Positions 7,976 to 15,170 of a stretch of DNA of 59,635 bases are shown piece after piece. The stretch lies in NCBI GenBank assembly GCA_964446585.1, contig CAYUPI010000036.1:1-59635 (forward strand), read 5' to 3'. Each line of letters begins with the position of its first letter. Position 1 is the first letter of the stretch. The translations under genes and the position numbers were made by a program. The notes under the pieces were generated by a model, which saw nothing but the letters and a program-made list of their open reading frames with translations, had not been told where the DNA came from and did no database searches. The DNA comes from CAYUPI01 sp964446585. GTDB taxonomy: Bacteria > Verrucomicrobiota > Verrucomicrobiia > Limisphaerales > UBA8199.

Positions 7976-8263
7976 TTAGTGCTGCCTCCATTGGCCGTAA
8001 GCCTCACCAAACTTCTCCAATGCGATCGCCTCGTGCTCGTAGATTACAGCCAAGCCTTCCGGCCGTTTCTCGATTTCAACGGGGAGCCATGCACCTCTGC
8101 TGCTCGTTCTGTATTCCCATCGCCCGGGCCTTTCTGGATAGGGTCGGCGTTGGCCACAGGCGGGGCAATGCTGGCTTTGTGGCGATGTAGGGAACGCGCG
8201 AGTTTCTTCGATGCTCTGGCTGAGCGGTTGTAAGGGCTGGCCGCACCTTTCACAGATTTGCAT
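7976..8263 (-). CDS. Small zinc-ribbon protein
   Basis: 95 residues starting MQICERCGQPLQP at the ATG at 8263 (a TTG at 8290 would add nine residues). Two CxxC pairs, CERC and CPACGQRRPYP, form a likely C4 zinc ribbon. They are followed by WEYRTSSRGAWLPVEIEKRP, an aromatic-rich beta region, and a charged C-terminus. No family recognised. It is divergent from the next gene at 8380, so the two may share a control region. Confidence 0.55.
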   Translation of the reverse strand: MQICERCGQPLQPLSQSIEETRAFPTSPQSQHCPACGQRRPYPERPGRWEYRTSSRGAWLPVEIEKRPEGLAVIYEHEAIALEKFGEAYGQWRQH

Positions 8264-8379
8264 AAGGGCTATGGCATCAAACACCCGCAATCGCCTTCCG
8301 GCAACAAAAAAACTCCGCAGACTTTCGCCGCGTCACCGCCCGGCTTGTAAACCCTACTTAATCCTGCCTTCCTTGAGTG

Positions 8380-8751
8380 ATGCAAAACTACATTGAACAA
8401 AAAGCTCAACAGGCCATTGAGGCTTTGTGTGAGGATCGACCGCTTTGGAGGCGCCTCCAGTTGGCCAAACTTCATTTTGAAAACTGCGAGGATTACCTGG
8501 ATACCGCCCCCGAAGATGTTCAGCAATTCATAAAGGCATTTTTGGATTCGTTTAATGTGCCAGAGCCGAAGAGATCGAAAAAGAAAGCAAGGGCTGAGAA
8601 GATAGCGCGGACGTGCTTGGCGTTAAATTCTGCAATCGAGGCAGTATTTGAAGAGTGTGGCCGAGAGGAGGAACGCCGCCTAAGGGCGGGCAGCGTGGCG
8701 CGCATGTTGAACTCGTCGGTTCGCGACGATCCTGTTAGCCTGCAGCCGTGA
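8380..8751 (+). CDS. Hypothetical alpha-helical protein coupled to aminotransferase gene
   Basis: A 123-residue charged helical protein (MQNYIEQKAQQAIEALCED, EECGREEERRLRAGSVARML). Its stop overlaps the start of the next gene by four bases (GTGA, 8748-8751), which suggests translational coupling. No family recognised. The ATG at 8380 is preferred over the GTG immediately before it. Confidence 0.6.
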   Translation: MQNYIEQKAQQAIEALCEDRPLWRRLQLAKLHFENCEDYLDTAPEDVQQFIKAFLDSFNVPEPKRSKKKARAEKIARTCLALNSAIEAVFEECGREEERRLRAGSVARMLNSSVRDDPVSLQP

Positions 8752-9968
8752 CGATTAGCACCGACGCCATCCGCGCTTGTTTCCCGGCGCTAGAACGCCG
8801 TCACGCGGGCCGCCCGGTCGCGTACTTCGATGGGCCGGGCGGGACCCAGGTGCCCCGCCAGGTGGTGGAGGCGATGACCGACTATCTTTATCACCACAAC
8901 GCCAACACGCATTGGCATTACCCTACCAGCGTTGAGACTGACCAAGCCCTGGCCCGGGCTCGCGAGGCCTTCGCTGATTTCTTCGGCGCCTCGCCGCGGG
9001 AGGTTGTCTTTGGCAACAACATGACCACGCTGACCTTTCACGTCGCGCGAGCGCTCGGGCGGAAGTGGGGGCCGGGGGACGAAATTGTCGTCACGGAACT
9101 GGACCATCACGCCAACGTCGCTCCCTGGCGGGCCCTGGAGCGGGAGCGGGGTGTCACAATACGCTCCGTCCAGTTCGATACAAAAACGGGCGAGTTGGCA
9201 GTTGAAGACTTTGCGCACGCCATTACGCGCAGGACCCGCCTGGTCGCTATCGGGGCCGCTTCGAATGCTCTGGGCACAATTAGTCCCGTGCGGGACGTGG
9301 CGCAGCTCGCCCACGCTCACGGTGCGCTCTGCTTCGTGGATGCGGTTCATTACGCCGCTCACCAGCTCACTGACGTCCGGGCGATGGAATGCGATTTCCT
9401 GGTTTGCTCCCCTTACAAGTTTTACGGGCCGCATCTCGGAGTTCTCTTCGGCCGCGCGGAGATTCTGGCCAGCCTGGATGTTCCCAAGCTTTCTCCAGCC
9501 CCGGACGCGATTCCGGACCGACTTGAAACCGGCACACAAAATCACGAAGGGATTGCCGGTGCCCGCGCTGCCGTAGATTTCCTGGCTTCGCTGGCGACGG
9601 GGACCAGCCGCCGCGAGCGCCTGGCCCGAGCTCTGGACGATTTGCACGCGCGGGGCGACGAACTTTTTGGTCCACTTTGGGATGCCTTGACCTCGATGAA
9701 AGGCATCACCTGCTACGGCCCGGCTCCCGGTCGCCCGCGCACGCCGACCCTTTCGTTCACTGTGGCGGGCATGACTTCGGCGCAGGTTGCGAAAGCGCTC
9801 GCCGCAGAAGCTTTATTTGTTTCCAACGGCAACTTCTATGCGAGCACGGTCGCCGAACGCCTCGGGCATGCGGAGGACGGCCTCGTCCGAATAGGCTGCG
9901 CCTGCTATACGACGGAACAGGAGATCGAGCGCCTCTTGCGTGCGCTTCAACTCGTGGAGGGCGAATGA
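8748..9968 (+). CDS. Class V aminotransferase, cysteine-desulfurase-like (CsdA-type)
   Basis: A 406-residue PLP enzyme of the aminotransferase class V/SufS family. Landmarks: AYFDGPGGTQVPRQVVEAM near the N-terminus, NNANTHWHYPTS-type loop, VVFGNNMTTLTFHVA, DHHANVAPW (the His-containing PLP-stacking region), FVDAVHYAAH (the Asp and His contacting the pyridine ring), and SPYKFYGPHLGVLFG with the PLP-binding Lys. GCACYTTEQEIERLL closes the protein. Members of this subfamily are often annotated as cysteine desulfurase-like and may act on other beta-substituted amino acids. The start is a GTG overlapping the previous stop. Confidence 0.88.
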   Translation: MTISTDAIRACFPALERRHAGRPVAYFDGPGGTQVPRQVVEAMTDYLYHHNANTHWHYPTSVETDQALARAREAFADFFGASPREVVFGNNMTTLTFHVARALGRKWGPGDEIVVTELDHHANVAPWRALERERGVTIRSVQFDTKTGELAVEDFAHAITRRTRLVAIGAASNALGTISPVRDVAQLAHAHGALCFVDAVHYAAHQLTDVRAMECDFLVCSPYKFYGPHLGVLFGRAEILASLDVPKLSPAPDAIPDRLETGTQNHEGIAGARAAVDFLASLATGTSRRERLARALDDLHARGDELFGPLWDALTSMKGITCYGPAPGRPRTPTLSFTVAGMTSAQVAKALAAEALFVSNGNFYASTVAERLGHAEDGLVRIGCACYTTEQEIERLLRALQLVEGE

Positions 9969-10001
9969 TCGTCAAATCCAGAACTGCGGCTCATTCAAGT
10001 A

Positions 10002-10298
10002 TTACGGAGCGGGGTGGGCCTGCAGGCGAAATGACCCTGACTGATTGGTCCCCAGGAAATAGCCGCGCGCGTAAGAAATCACGGCCTCGCTGTCAGCCAC
10101 CACCTTATTCCCGTAAATGCGCTTAAGCCGTGCACCAAAATCAGGCCAGTTGCCAGAGCCGGGCGTACTATTGCCATTGCCCGCCGTCTGGACGTTCGGC
10201 TTCTCAAACTCGCGAAAGAGGCGCGCAAACGCTTCCCGCTCCTTGACGGACAGCGCCTTCAATTGCTCGATCAATTCGGTCGCGCTCATCTGCGACAA
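10002..10298 (-). CDS. Orphan antitoxin-like protein
   Basis: 98 residues beginning MSQMSATELIEQLKALSVKE, with a middle that reads NWPDFGARLKRIYGNKVVAD then SEAVISYARG. This layout (N-terminal helix, then WPDFxARLxxIYGxKVxxDS near the C-terminus) resembles small verrucomicrobial antitoxins normally followed by a PIN-domain toxin. Here the frame runs on past YARG for about 20 unrelated residues into the end of the aminotransferase region, and no toxin follows. So the toxin, and possibly the native C-terminus, have been lost. An internal ATG at 10289 is an equally good start. Confidence 0.5.
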   Translation of the reverse strand: MSQMSATELIEQLKALSVKEREAFARLFREFEKPNVQTAGNGNSTPGSGNWPDFGARLKRIYGNKVVADSEAVISYARGYFLGTNQSGSFRLQAHPAP

Positions 10299-10327
10299 CT
10301 ATAATGTTTGACGCCCCGAAACGTCAA
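10299..10327 (-). promoter_or_regulatory. Sigma-70-like promoter of the antitoxin-like gene
   Basis: On the minus strand TTGACG (10327-10322) is separated by exactly 17 nt from TTATAG (10304-10299). The predicted transcription start would fall within a few bases of the ORF start at 10298, so the mRNA would be leaderless or nearly so. An 8-bp inverted repeat, GACGCCCC (10310-10317) and GGGGCGTC (10332-10339), overlaps the spacer and could be an operator for autoregulation. Confidence 0.55.
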
Positions 10328-10340
10328 GAAAGGGGCGTCA

Positions 10341-10665
10341 TTCAAAATGGGGGGACGCCGCGTCGTAGCTTGCACGCCCGGCAGGTGTTTCATGCCCGAT
10401 GCCAAGGCGCTCAACGATGCCCGCCGTAGCGCGTAACTCGGCGCAGGGCGGGCTTCGATTGTGGCGCACAGGACGTCAGTCTCGGATCGTCTTTGTGCGC
10501 GTCAACGACTTGCAAGAACCGTTTGTGCTACTATTTGTGCTACTTTCGCTTTTGAAACCTGCCGGCCTTTGAGAACCGTTAAAAGATGCATTTTATCCAA
10601 TTTTTACTAGATAAAATGTAACTTGAATGAAACGCAGTAAGATGCCGTAAAATCGGCTATGGTGG
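10341..10665. other. Intergenic stretch with a 9-bp hairpin
   Basis: No gene supported. CATTTTATC (10589-10597) and GATAAAATG (10610-10618) form a perfect AT-rich hairpin with a 12-nt loop, unusual in this GC-rich DNA. The repeated GTGCTACT words near 10526-10546 match those near 7720-7740. Confidence 0.4.
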
Positions 10666-10685
10666 GATTTTAAGTCCACACCGGC
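10666..10685 (-). repeat. Degenerate tRNA-Leu remnant at the right island edge
   Basis: GATTTTAAGTCC (10666-10677) is the anticodon-loop segment of the intact tRNA-Leu. It is followed directly by ACACCGGC (10678-10685), the acceptor end of the same tRNA; the ~20 nt normally between them are missing. It adjoins the right copy of the direct repeat. Confidence 0.6.
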
Positions 10686-10870
10686 TGCCAAGGATCCTAT
10701 TGCATCTACTTTCGCAAAGTTAGTTTGTGCATGCAAGCAGCGTGGAGGCCGTATCTCTATTCATGCAATCAGACCGAAATCGAGGGCGATGTCGATTCGC
10801 GGCTGGAAATTCTGGCGGGACTGTGCTGGGCCTCTCCGGCAACGAGAATCCGAAGCTGGCTGCTGAGGCT
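10678..10870. repeat. Right copy of the ~190-bp direct repeat bounding the island
   Basis: Same orientation as, and closely similar to, 3959-4150. It includes the shared words TTGCATCTACTTTCGCAAAG, TAGTTTGTGCATGCAAGC and AAATCGAGGGCGATGTCGA. The plus-strand frame again ends in a receiver-like segment, VLGLSGNENPKLAAEALAS. Together the two copies bracket about 6.7 kb of accessory DNA. Confidence 0.75.
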
Positions 10871-10982
10871 CTGGCATCTGTACCTCTCCCCACAGCATAT
10901 GGCGTTGAAAATGAAAGGAAGGAACGCAACACTGCGCCAATCATGAAAGCCCGGAACCCAGGAAAGGCAGGCCCGCGCGCTT

Positions 10983-12704
10983 ATGCCTGAATCGGTCCCG
11001 AACTATATGACCCGCCGGCTCAATCGCCGGGAGTTCATCAAGAGAACAGCGGCAGCCGGCGTGTCCCTGCCGGTAGGGCGCACGATCCGAGCCGCTGCAG
11101 CCTCAATGCCCGACCAGAGCGAATTTGGAGCCCGCGCTCACCTGTTTCTCGACGACGAGAATATCGCCGAGATGCAAGGACTGCGCCGCGTGCTGCATCA
11201 GCCGCGCAAGGAGGGATTAATTCAGGAAGCCGACGGTCGTCCGTGGGAACTGGGCGACCAGATGTCGGTTGTGCGCGATCTCAGCGGCCGATTTCACATG
11301 ACCTATCGATTTCATTGGCCGGATCCGTCTGTGCGGGACCTGCATCCAAACATCGGGCCGGACAAGGCGCATTGGTTTCGCCAAACCACGGCGTACGCGA
11401 ACAGCAAGGATGGCATTCGATGGACCAAGCCGGTGCTTGGGATAATGGAGGGACCGACCAGCTTTCGGCCGGCGCCCGAATCCAAATGGGCCGACGGAGT
11501 ATTTTTCGAGCCGAGCGGTTTTTCGCGTCAGAACAACCTTGGCTATCCGATTAGCGGCATCCAGGACCTGACCCTTTTTGGTGGCGTGCAGGATCAGAAA
11601 CGTCGTTATCTCCTCAACGCGCTCCGCTACAGCGATACACATCCATTTGCGGAAATTGCCGACGCCGGACTTTATTTTGCACGGGACATTCCCGATGCTG
11701 CGAAGAATCCGAGATGGCGCGAGCGAGTTGAAGTGGTTTGGGAAGGGCGCCGCCGTGGACCGCGCGGCCCGGGGGTGCGAGTCGCCGGCTTTGACCAAGC
11801 TCAGCGACTCTGGTTTGAGTGCGCCCAAGGCTCATTCGGGAAGTGGCTCAAGCGTGGAGGCAGAGACATTGGCCACTGGACCTCAACCGATTTGCAGGAA
11901 TGGTCGCCGGAAGAACTGGTGCTGCCAATTGCCGACGACGAGTCACGCGCACCCGAAGATTACGTTGAATACATGGACATTCGTGTCCTGCGCGTCGCCG
12001 ACGTGTGGCTGGGGCAGCTCATCATTTTTCATGGCGACCGCACCAGCCCGCAATATGAGATGCCCACCGCACGCGGCGTTTGGCGCAAGGGCACCACAGA
12101 AATGCGGCTCATCGTCAGCCGCGACGCGGGAAAAACCTGGCGGCGCGTCTGCGGCAAGGAAATTTGGCTTCAGCACCACCCCCAAGACGATGGCTACGAC
12201 CGCCTTGTGTTTACGGGTTCGCCTGTGCGCGTTGGCGATGAGTTCTGGCTCTATTACGGTTGTTGGGATGGCGATCATCTGGTGTGGAACAAAGACGGAA
12301 CGACGTTCTACAAGAACCGCACGCGCATTGGCCGCACGGCCCGTGCGACCTTGCGCTGGAATGGTTTTGCGAGTCTGCAAGCAGGGCAATCGGGCCAGCT
12401 CGTCACCAAACCCTTGGCGCCGCAAGGCCGGTTCCTGGCAGTGAACGCCGCGGCTACAAGGGGAGCAATTCGAGTGGGACTGCAGGATCTGGAGGGCCAT
12501 CGTATTCCCGGCTTTCAATTATCTGATTGCAAACGGCTGACCGGGAACGGCATTGCACAACGAGTCCGTTGGAGGGGCAGACGAGAGATTCCGCCATCTC
12601 TGCTCGAGCGGCCACTGCGTCTCTGCTTCGAGGTTCAGCAATCCGACCTATTCGGTTTTGAGTGGCAGGCCGGGATAGCAAGTGAGATTGAACCCTCCGC
12701 GTGA
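10983..12704 (+). CDS. Tat-exported glycoside-hydrolase-like (five-bladed propeller) protein
   Basis: A 573-residue protein with a twin-arginine signal (RRLNRREFIKRTAAAGVSL). The mature part has repeated propeller features: HLFLDDENIAEMQGLRRVLH, YANSKDGIRWTKPVLG, HWTSTDLQEWSPEELVLP, LIVSRDAGKTWRRVCGKE, and DEFWLYYGCWDGDHLVWN. The S-xDG-x-W motifs are typical of GH32/GH43/sialidase-like or BNR-repeat propellers found in many verrucomicrobial polysaccharide degraders. The C-terminal ~130 residues form a beta-rich domain (RFLAVNAAATRGAIRVGLQD). Substrate unknown. An ATG at 11007 (MTRRLNRREF) is the more likely start, since it places the Tat motif at the usual distance. Confidence 0.75.
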   Translation: MPESVPNYMTRRLNRREFIKRTAAAGVSLPVGRTIRAAAASMPDQSEFGARAHLFLDDENIAEMQGLRRVLHQPRKEGLIQEADGRPWELGDQMSVVRDLSGRFHMTYRFHWPDPSVRDLHPNIGPDKAHWFRQTTAYANSKDGIRWTKPVLGIMEGPTSFRPAPESKWADGVFFEPSGFSRQNNLGYPISGIQDLTLFGGVQDQKRRYLLNALRYSDTHPFAEIADAGLYFARDIPDAAKNPRWRERVEVVWEGRRRGPRGPGVRVAGFDQAQRLWFECAQGSFGKWLKRGGRDIGHWTSTDLQEWSPEELVLPIADDESRAPEDYVEYMDIRVLRVADVWLGQLIIFHGDRTSPQYEMPTARGVWRKGTTEMRLIVSRDAGKTWRRVCGKEIWLQHHPQDDGYDRLVFTGSPVRVGDEFWLYYGCWDGDHLVWNKDGTTFYKNRTRIGRTARATLRWNGFASLQAGQSGQLVTKPLAPQGRFLAVNAAATRGAIRVGLQDLEGHRIPGFQLSDCKRLTGNGIAQRVRWRGRREIPPSLLERPLRLCFEVQQSDLFGFEWQAGIASEIEPSA

Positions 12705-12852
12705 AGAAGAACTACCGGGGCACTGTATCACCATAGGCACACGGATCAACCAAAAGCAACCTTTTTCAAAAAATGCCTTGTGAAGCGTTCCACGATCGGG
12801 CATTTTCTTCCGGCTTCCGGCCAAAGAGTCGGTCTAAAGTCGGTTCTTAATC

Positions 12853-12873
12853 CGAGGGACGCAGTGTCCCTTC
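12853..12873. promoter_or_regulatory. Hairpin in the atp operon leader
   Basis: GGGAC (12856-12860) and GTCCC (12866-12870), extended by an A-T and a G-T pair, form a short stem about 20 nt before the atpB ATG. The same GGGACGCAGTGTCCC shape is a frequent small palindrome in this kind of genome, so a regulatory role is not proven. Confidence 0.3.
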
Positions 12874-12892
12874 GAGCAGGTTTTTGCGCGAA

Positions 12893-13843
12893 ATGCGATT
12901 ACTCAGCATCATTTTCATCGGGTTGGCGCTCGCCAGCGCGTCCTTACCTGGGCGAGCCGCAACCGCCGTAAATGCCGAAGCGGCAGCGACGGCCCCAGGA
13001 ACTGAAACTGAGGAGCATGCGCTCACGACCAACGCGGTCGAGCTGTGGCACATCGGCAAGTTTCCCGTTACCAACTCGATGTTCGTCACCTGGGTTGTCG
13101 CTTTTGGTGTGATCATTTTCGCACAGGTGGCCACGCGCAACATGAAATCCGTACCCGAAGGCGCGCAAAATTTCTGGGAGTGGATGGTCGAGAGCCTTTA
13201 CAACTTTCTTGAAGGAATTCTTGGTCCGAGGCTGGTAAAGGAGACGTTTTGGTTTTTTGTCACGATCTTCATCTTCATTCTCTTTACGAATTGGTTTGGG
13301 CTGATTCCAGGCGTCGGCACGATCGGGTGGGGCAATGAGGGCGCGCACGGTTTCGTGGTTGAGCAGCCGTTGTTGCGCGGCGGGAATGCGGACTTAAACA
13401 TGACGTTCGCCATGGCCGCGATTTTCATGGTGCTCTGGCTGTTTTGGGCGTTGCGCTCGAATGGGATTTGGGGGTTCACACTGCACCTTTTCGGTCCCAA
13501 AGGGGAGAGCACGGGCTTCATAAAGTATATGATGATCGTGGTGTTCTTCCTGGTCGGTTTTCTCGAAGTGATCTCCATCGGATTCAGGCCCGTGTCATTA
13601 AGCTTCCGTCTTTTTGGAAACATTTTCGCCGGTGAAAATCTGCTCGAAGCGTTGTCGAACACCGTCCAGCATCCAGCCTGGGCCAAAGCGCTGTTTAGCG
13701 TGCTTCTGCCGGTGCCATTCTACTTTCTGGAGTTACTGGTAGGCCTGGTGCAGGCCTTTGTTTTCATGCTGTTAACGACCGTCTTCACTGCATTGATTTG
13801 CACGCACGAGGACGAACATGCGCATGCTAAGGTAGAGCATTGA
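12893..13843 (+). CDS. atpB: F0F1 ATP synthase subunit a
   Basis: The membrane proton-channel subunit. The ATG at 12893 gives 316 residues: a signal-like N-terminus (MRLLSIIFIGLALASASL), a periplasmic linker, then the a-subunit helices. The essential Arg is in SLSFRLFGNIFAGENLLEAL, and the last helices (LVQAFVFMLLTTVFTALIC) are typical. It is longer than the E. coli protein because of the N-terminal extension, as seen in related phyla. A TTG three codons earlier is less likely. First gene of atpBEFHAGDC; no atpI is visible upstream. Confidence 0.95.
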   Translation: MRLLSIIFIGLALASASLPGRAATAVNAEAAATAPGTETEEHALTTNAVELWHIGKFPVTNSMFVTWVVAFGVIIFAQVATRNMKSVPEGAQNFWEWMVESLYNFLEGILGPRLVKETFWFFVTIFIFILFTNWFGLIPGVGTIGWGNEGAHGFVVEQPLLRGGNADLNMTFAMAAIFMVLWLFWALRSNGIWGFTLHLFGPKGESTGFIKYMMIVVFFLVGFLEVISIGFRPVSLSFRLFGNIFAGENLLEALSNTVQHPAWAKALFSVLLPVPFYFLELLVGLVQAFVFMLLTTVFTALICTHEDEHAHAKVEH

Positions 13844-13919
13844 CTAAAAGAATTTCGGCGGCTGGACCATGTTCAATCGTGGGAGCCGCTGAGCAACAAC
13901 GAAACAAGAAAGGAAACGT

Positions 13920-14141
13920 ATGTTAACGCCTATGTTGGCGGATATGGGTGGTAGTATCCACGTCGGCCTGTGCGGCTTGGGTTCGGCCATCGGCGTGGGG
14001 TTGGTCGGCATGAAAGCTTCCGAAGCCGTAGGGCGCAATCCCGGCGCGTTCGGCAAGGTCATCACGCTGGCAGTGCTGGGAATGGCGTTGGCTGAGGCCA
14101 TCGTCTTCTACGCGCTGTTCCTGGTCAAACAGGGCCCATAG
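13920..14141 (+). CDS. atpE: F0F1 ATP synthase subunit c
   Basis: A 73-residue two-helix proteolipid. The polar loop is KASEAVGRNPGAFGKV, and the ion-binding Glu is in LGMALAEAIVFYALFLVKQ. The residue after the Glu is Ala, not the Thr/Ser of sodium-type rotors, so a proton ring is likely. It follows atpB by 76 nt. Confidence 0.95.
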   Translation: MLTPMLADMGGSIHVGLCGLGSAIGVGLVGMKASEAVGRNPGAFGKVITLAVLGMALAEAIVFYALFLVKQGP

Positions 14142-14196
14142 AACGCTTCAGGCGCGGGGCCGAACGGCCCTGCGCCTGCTCTTGATCGAAAAATTT

Positions 14197-14748
14197 ATGA
14201 ATCAGGTTATTCTCGCGAGCATTACCGGCGATTTAGCCGAGACCGCAAAGAGCACTGCAGGCAAGTTCGGCCTGGACGCGCCGCATTTCTTTGCTCAAGT
14301 GCTCAGCTTTTGTATCGTGACCTTCCTGCTGTACCGGTTTGCCTACAAACCTATTCTTATGATGCTTGCTGAGCGCCGACAGCACATCGCCGAAAGCCTG
14401 GCGAATGCGGAAAAAATCAAAGCCGAGCTGGCACGGACCGAGGCCTTGCAGCGCGAAGCCTTGGAAAAAGCAAACGCCGAGGCGACGAAGCTCATCGAGC
14501 AGGCCCGCGCCGCTGCGGCCCGCGTGCAGGAACAGGAAACACAGAAGGCAATCGCCGCTGCCGAGCAGATTATCGCCAAAGCGCGCGAAGCCGCCGCTCA
14601 GGACCACGCGCGAATGCTGGCTGAACTGAAGCGCGAAGTTGGCCGCTTAGTGGTTCAGACGACGGCGACCGTGACGGGCAAAGTTCTGACCTCTGAAGAT
14701 CAGAAAAGGCTTGCCGAGGAAACGGCGAAGGCCGTTACGAAGGGTTAA
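14197..14748 (+). CDS. atpF: F0F1 ATP synthase subunit b
   Basis: Peripheral stalk subunit with one N-terminal membrane helix (FFAQVLSFCIVTFLLYRFAY) followed by a long Ala/Glu/Lys-rich coiled coil to the C-terminus (EEAKAVTKG-like end). I use the ATG at 14197 (MNQVILASITGDLAETAKS); an in-frame TTG at 14182 would add five residues. Order and spacing place it firmly in the atp operon. Confidence 0.92.
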   Translation: MNQVILASITGDLAETAKSTAGKFGLDAPHFFAQVLSFCIVTFLLYRFAYKPILMMLAERRQHIAESLANAEKIKAELARTEALQREALEKANAEATKLIEQARAAAARVQEQETQKAIAAAEQIIAKAREAAAQDHARMLAELKREVGRLVVQTTATVTGKVLTSEDQKRLAEETAKAVTKG

Positions 14749-14770
14749 CTGAGTTAACCAGGAAGTCAAT

Positions 14771-15163
14771 TTGAAGATTTCGAAACAAGCCAAGCGTGAA
14801 GCGAAGGAATTGTTCCGCCATTGCCTGACGGATGGTTTGCTGGACGAGGGCCGCGTTCGAAATGCGGTTCAGCACGTGATGCAGACCAGGCCCCGCGGCT
14901 ACCTGGCCACGCTCTCGCATTTCCTGCGGCTCATCAAACTCGACATCGAGCGCCGAACTGCCCGAATCGAGAGCGCCGCCCCGCTGGCTCCGGATTTGGA
15001 ATCGAGGGTCAAGTCGGACCTGGGTCGCGTGTATGGCCCGGGCTTGAATCTCTCGTTTGTCCAAAACTCAAAACTAATCGGCGGAATGCGAATCAAAGTA
15101 GGCAGCGATGTCTATGACGGCACAGTCCAGGGCCGCCTAAACGCGCTGCAGGAAAGTTTTTGA
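14771..15163 (+). CDS. atpH: F0F1 ATP synthase subunit delta (short form)
   Basis: Links the peripheral stalk to F1. Only 130 residues from the TTG at 14771 (MKISKQAKREAKELFRHC), against about 175-180 usually, so the N-terminal helical bundle is shortened. The C-terminal part is intact (KLIGGMRIKVGSDVYDGTVQ, then GRLNALQESF). A GGAAG ribosome-binding site lies just upstream. The position between atpF and atpA confirms identity. Short delta subunits seem normal for this lineage (recollection, not checked). Confidence 0.88.
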   Translation: MKISKQAKREAKELFRHCLTDGLLDEGRVRNAVQHVMQTRPRGYLATLSHFLRLIKLDIERRTARIESAAPLAPDLESRVKSDLGRVYGPGLNLSFVQNSKLIGGMRIKVGSDVYDGTVQGRLNALQESF

Positions 15164-15170
15164 ATGATTT

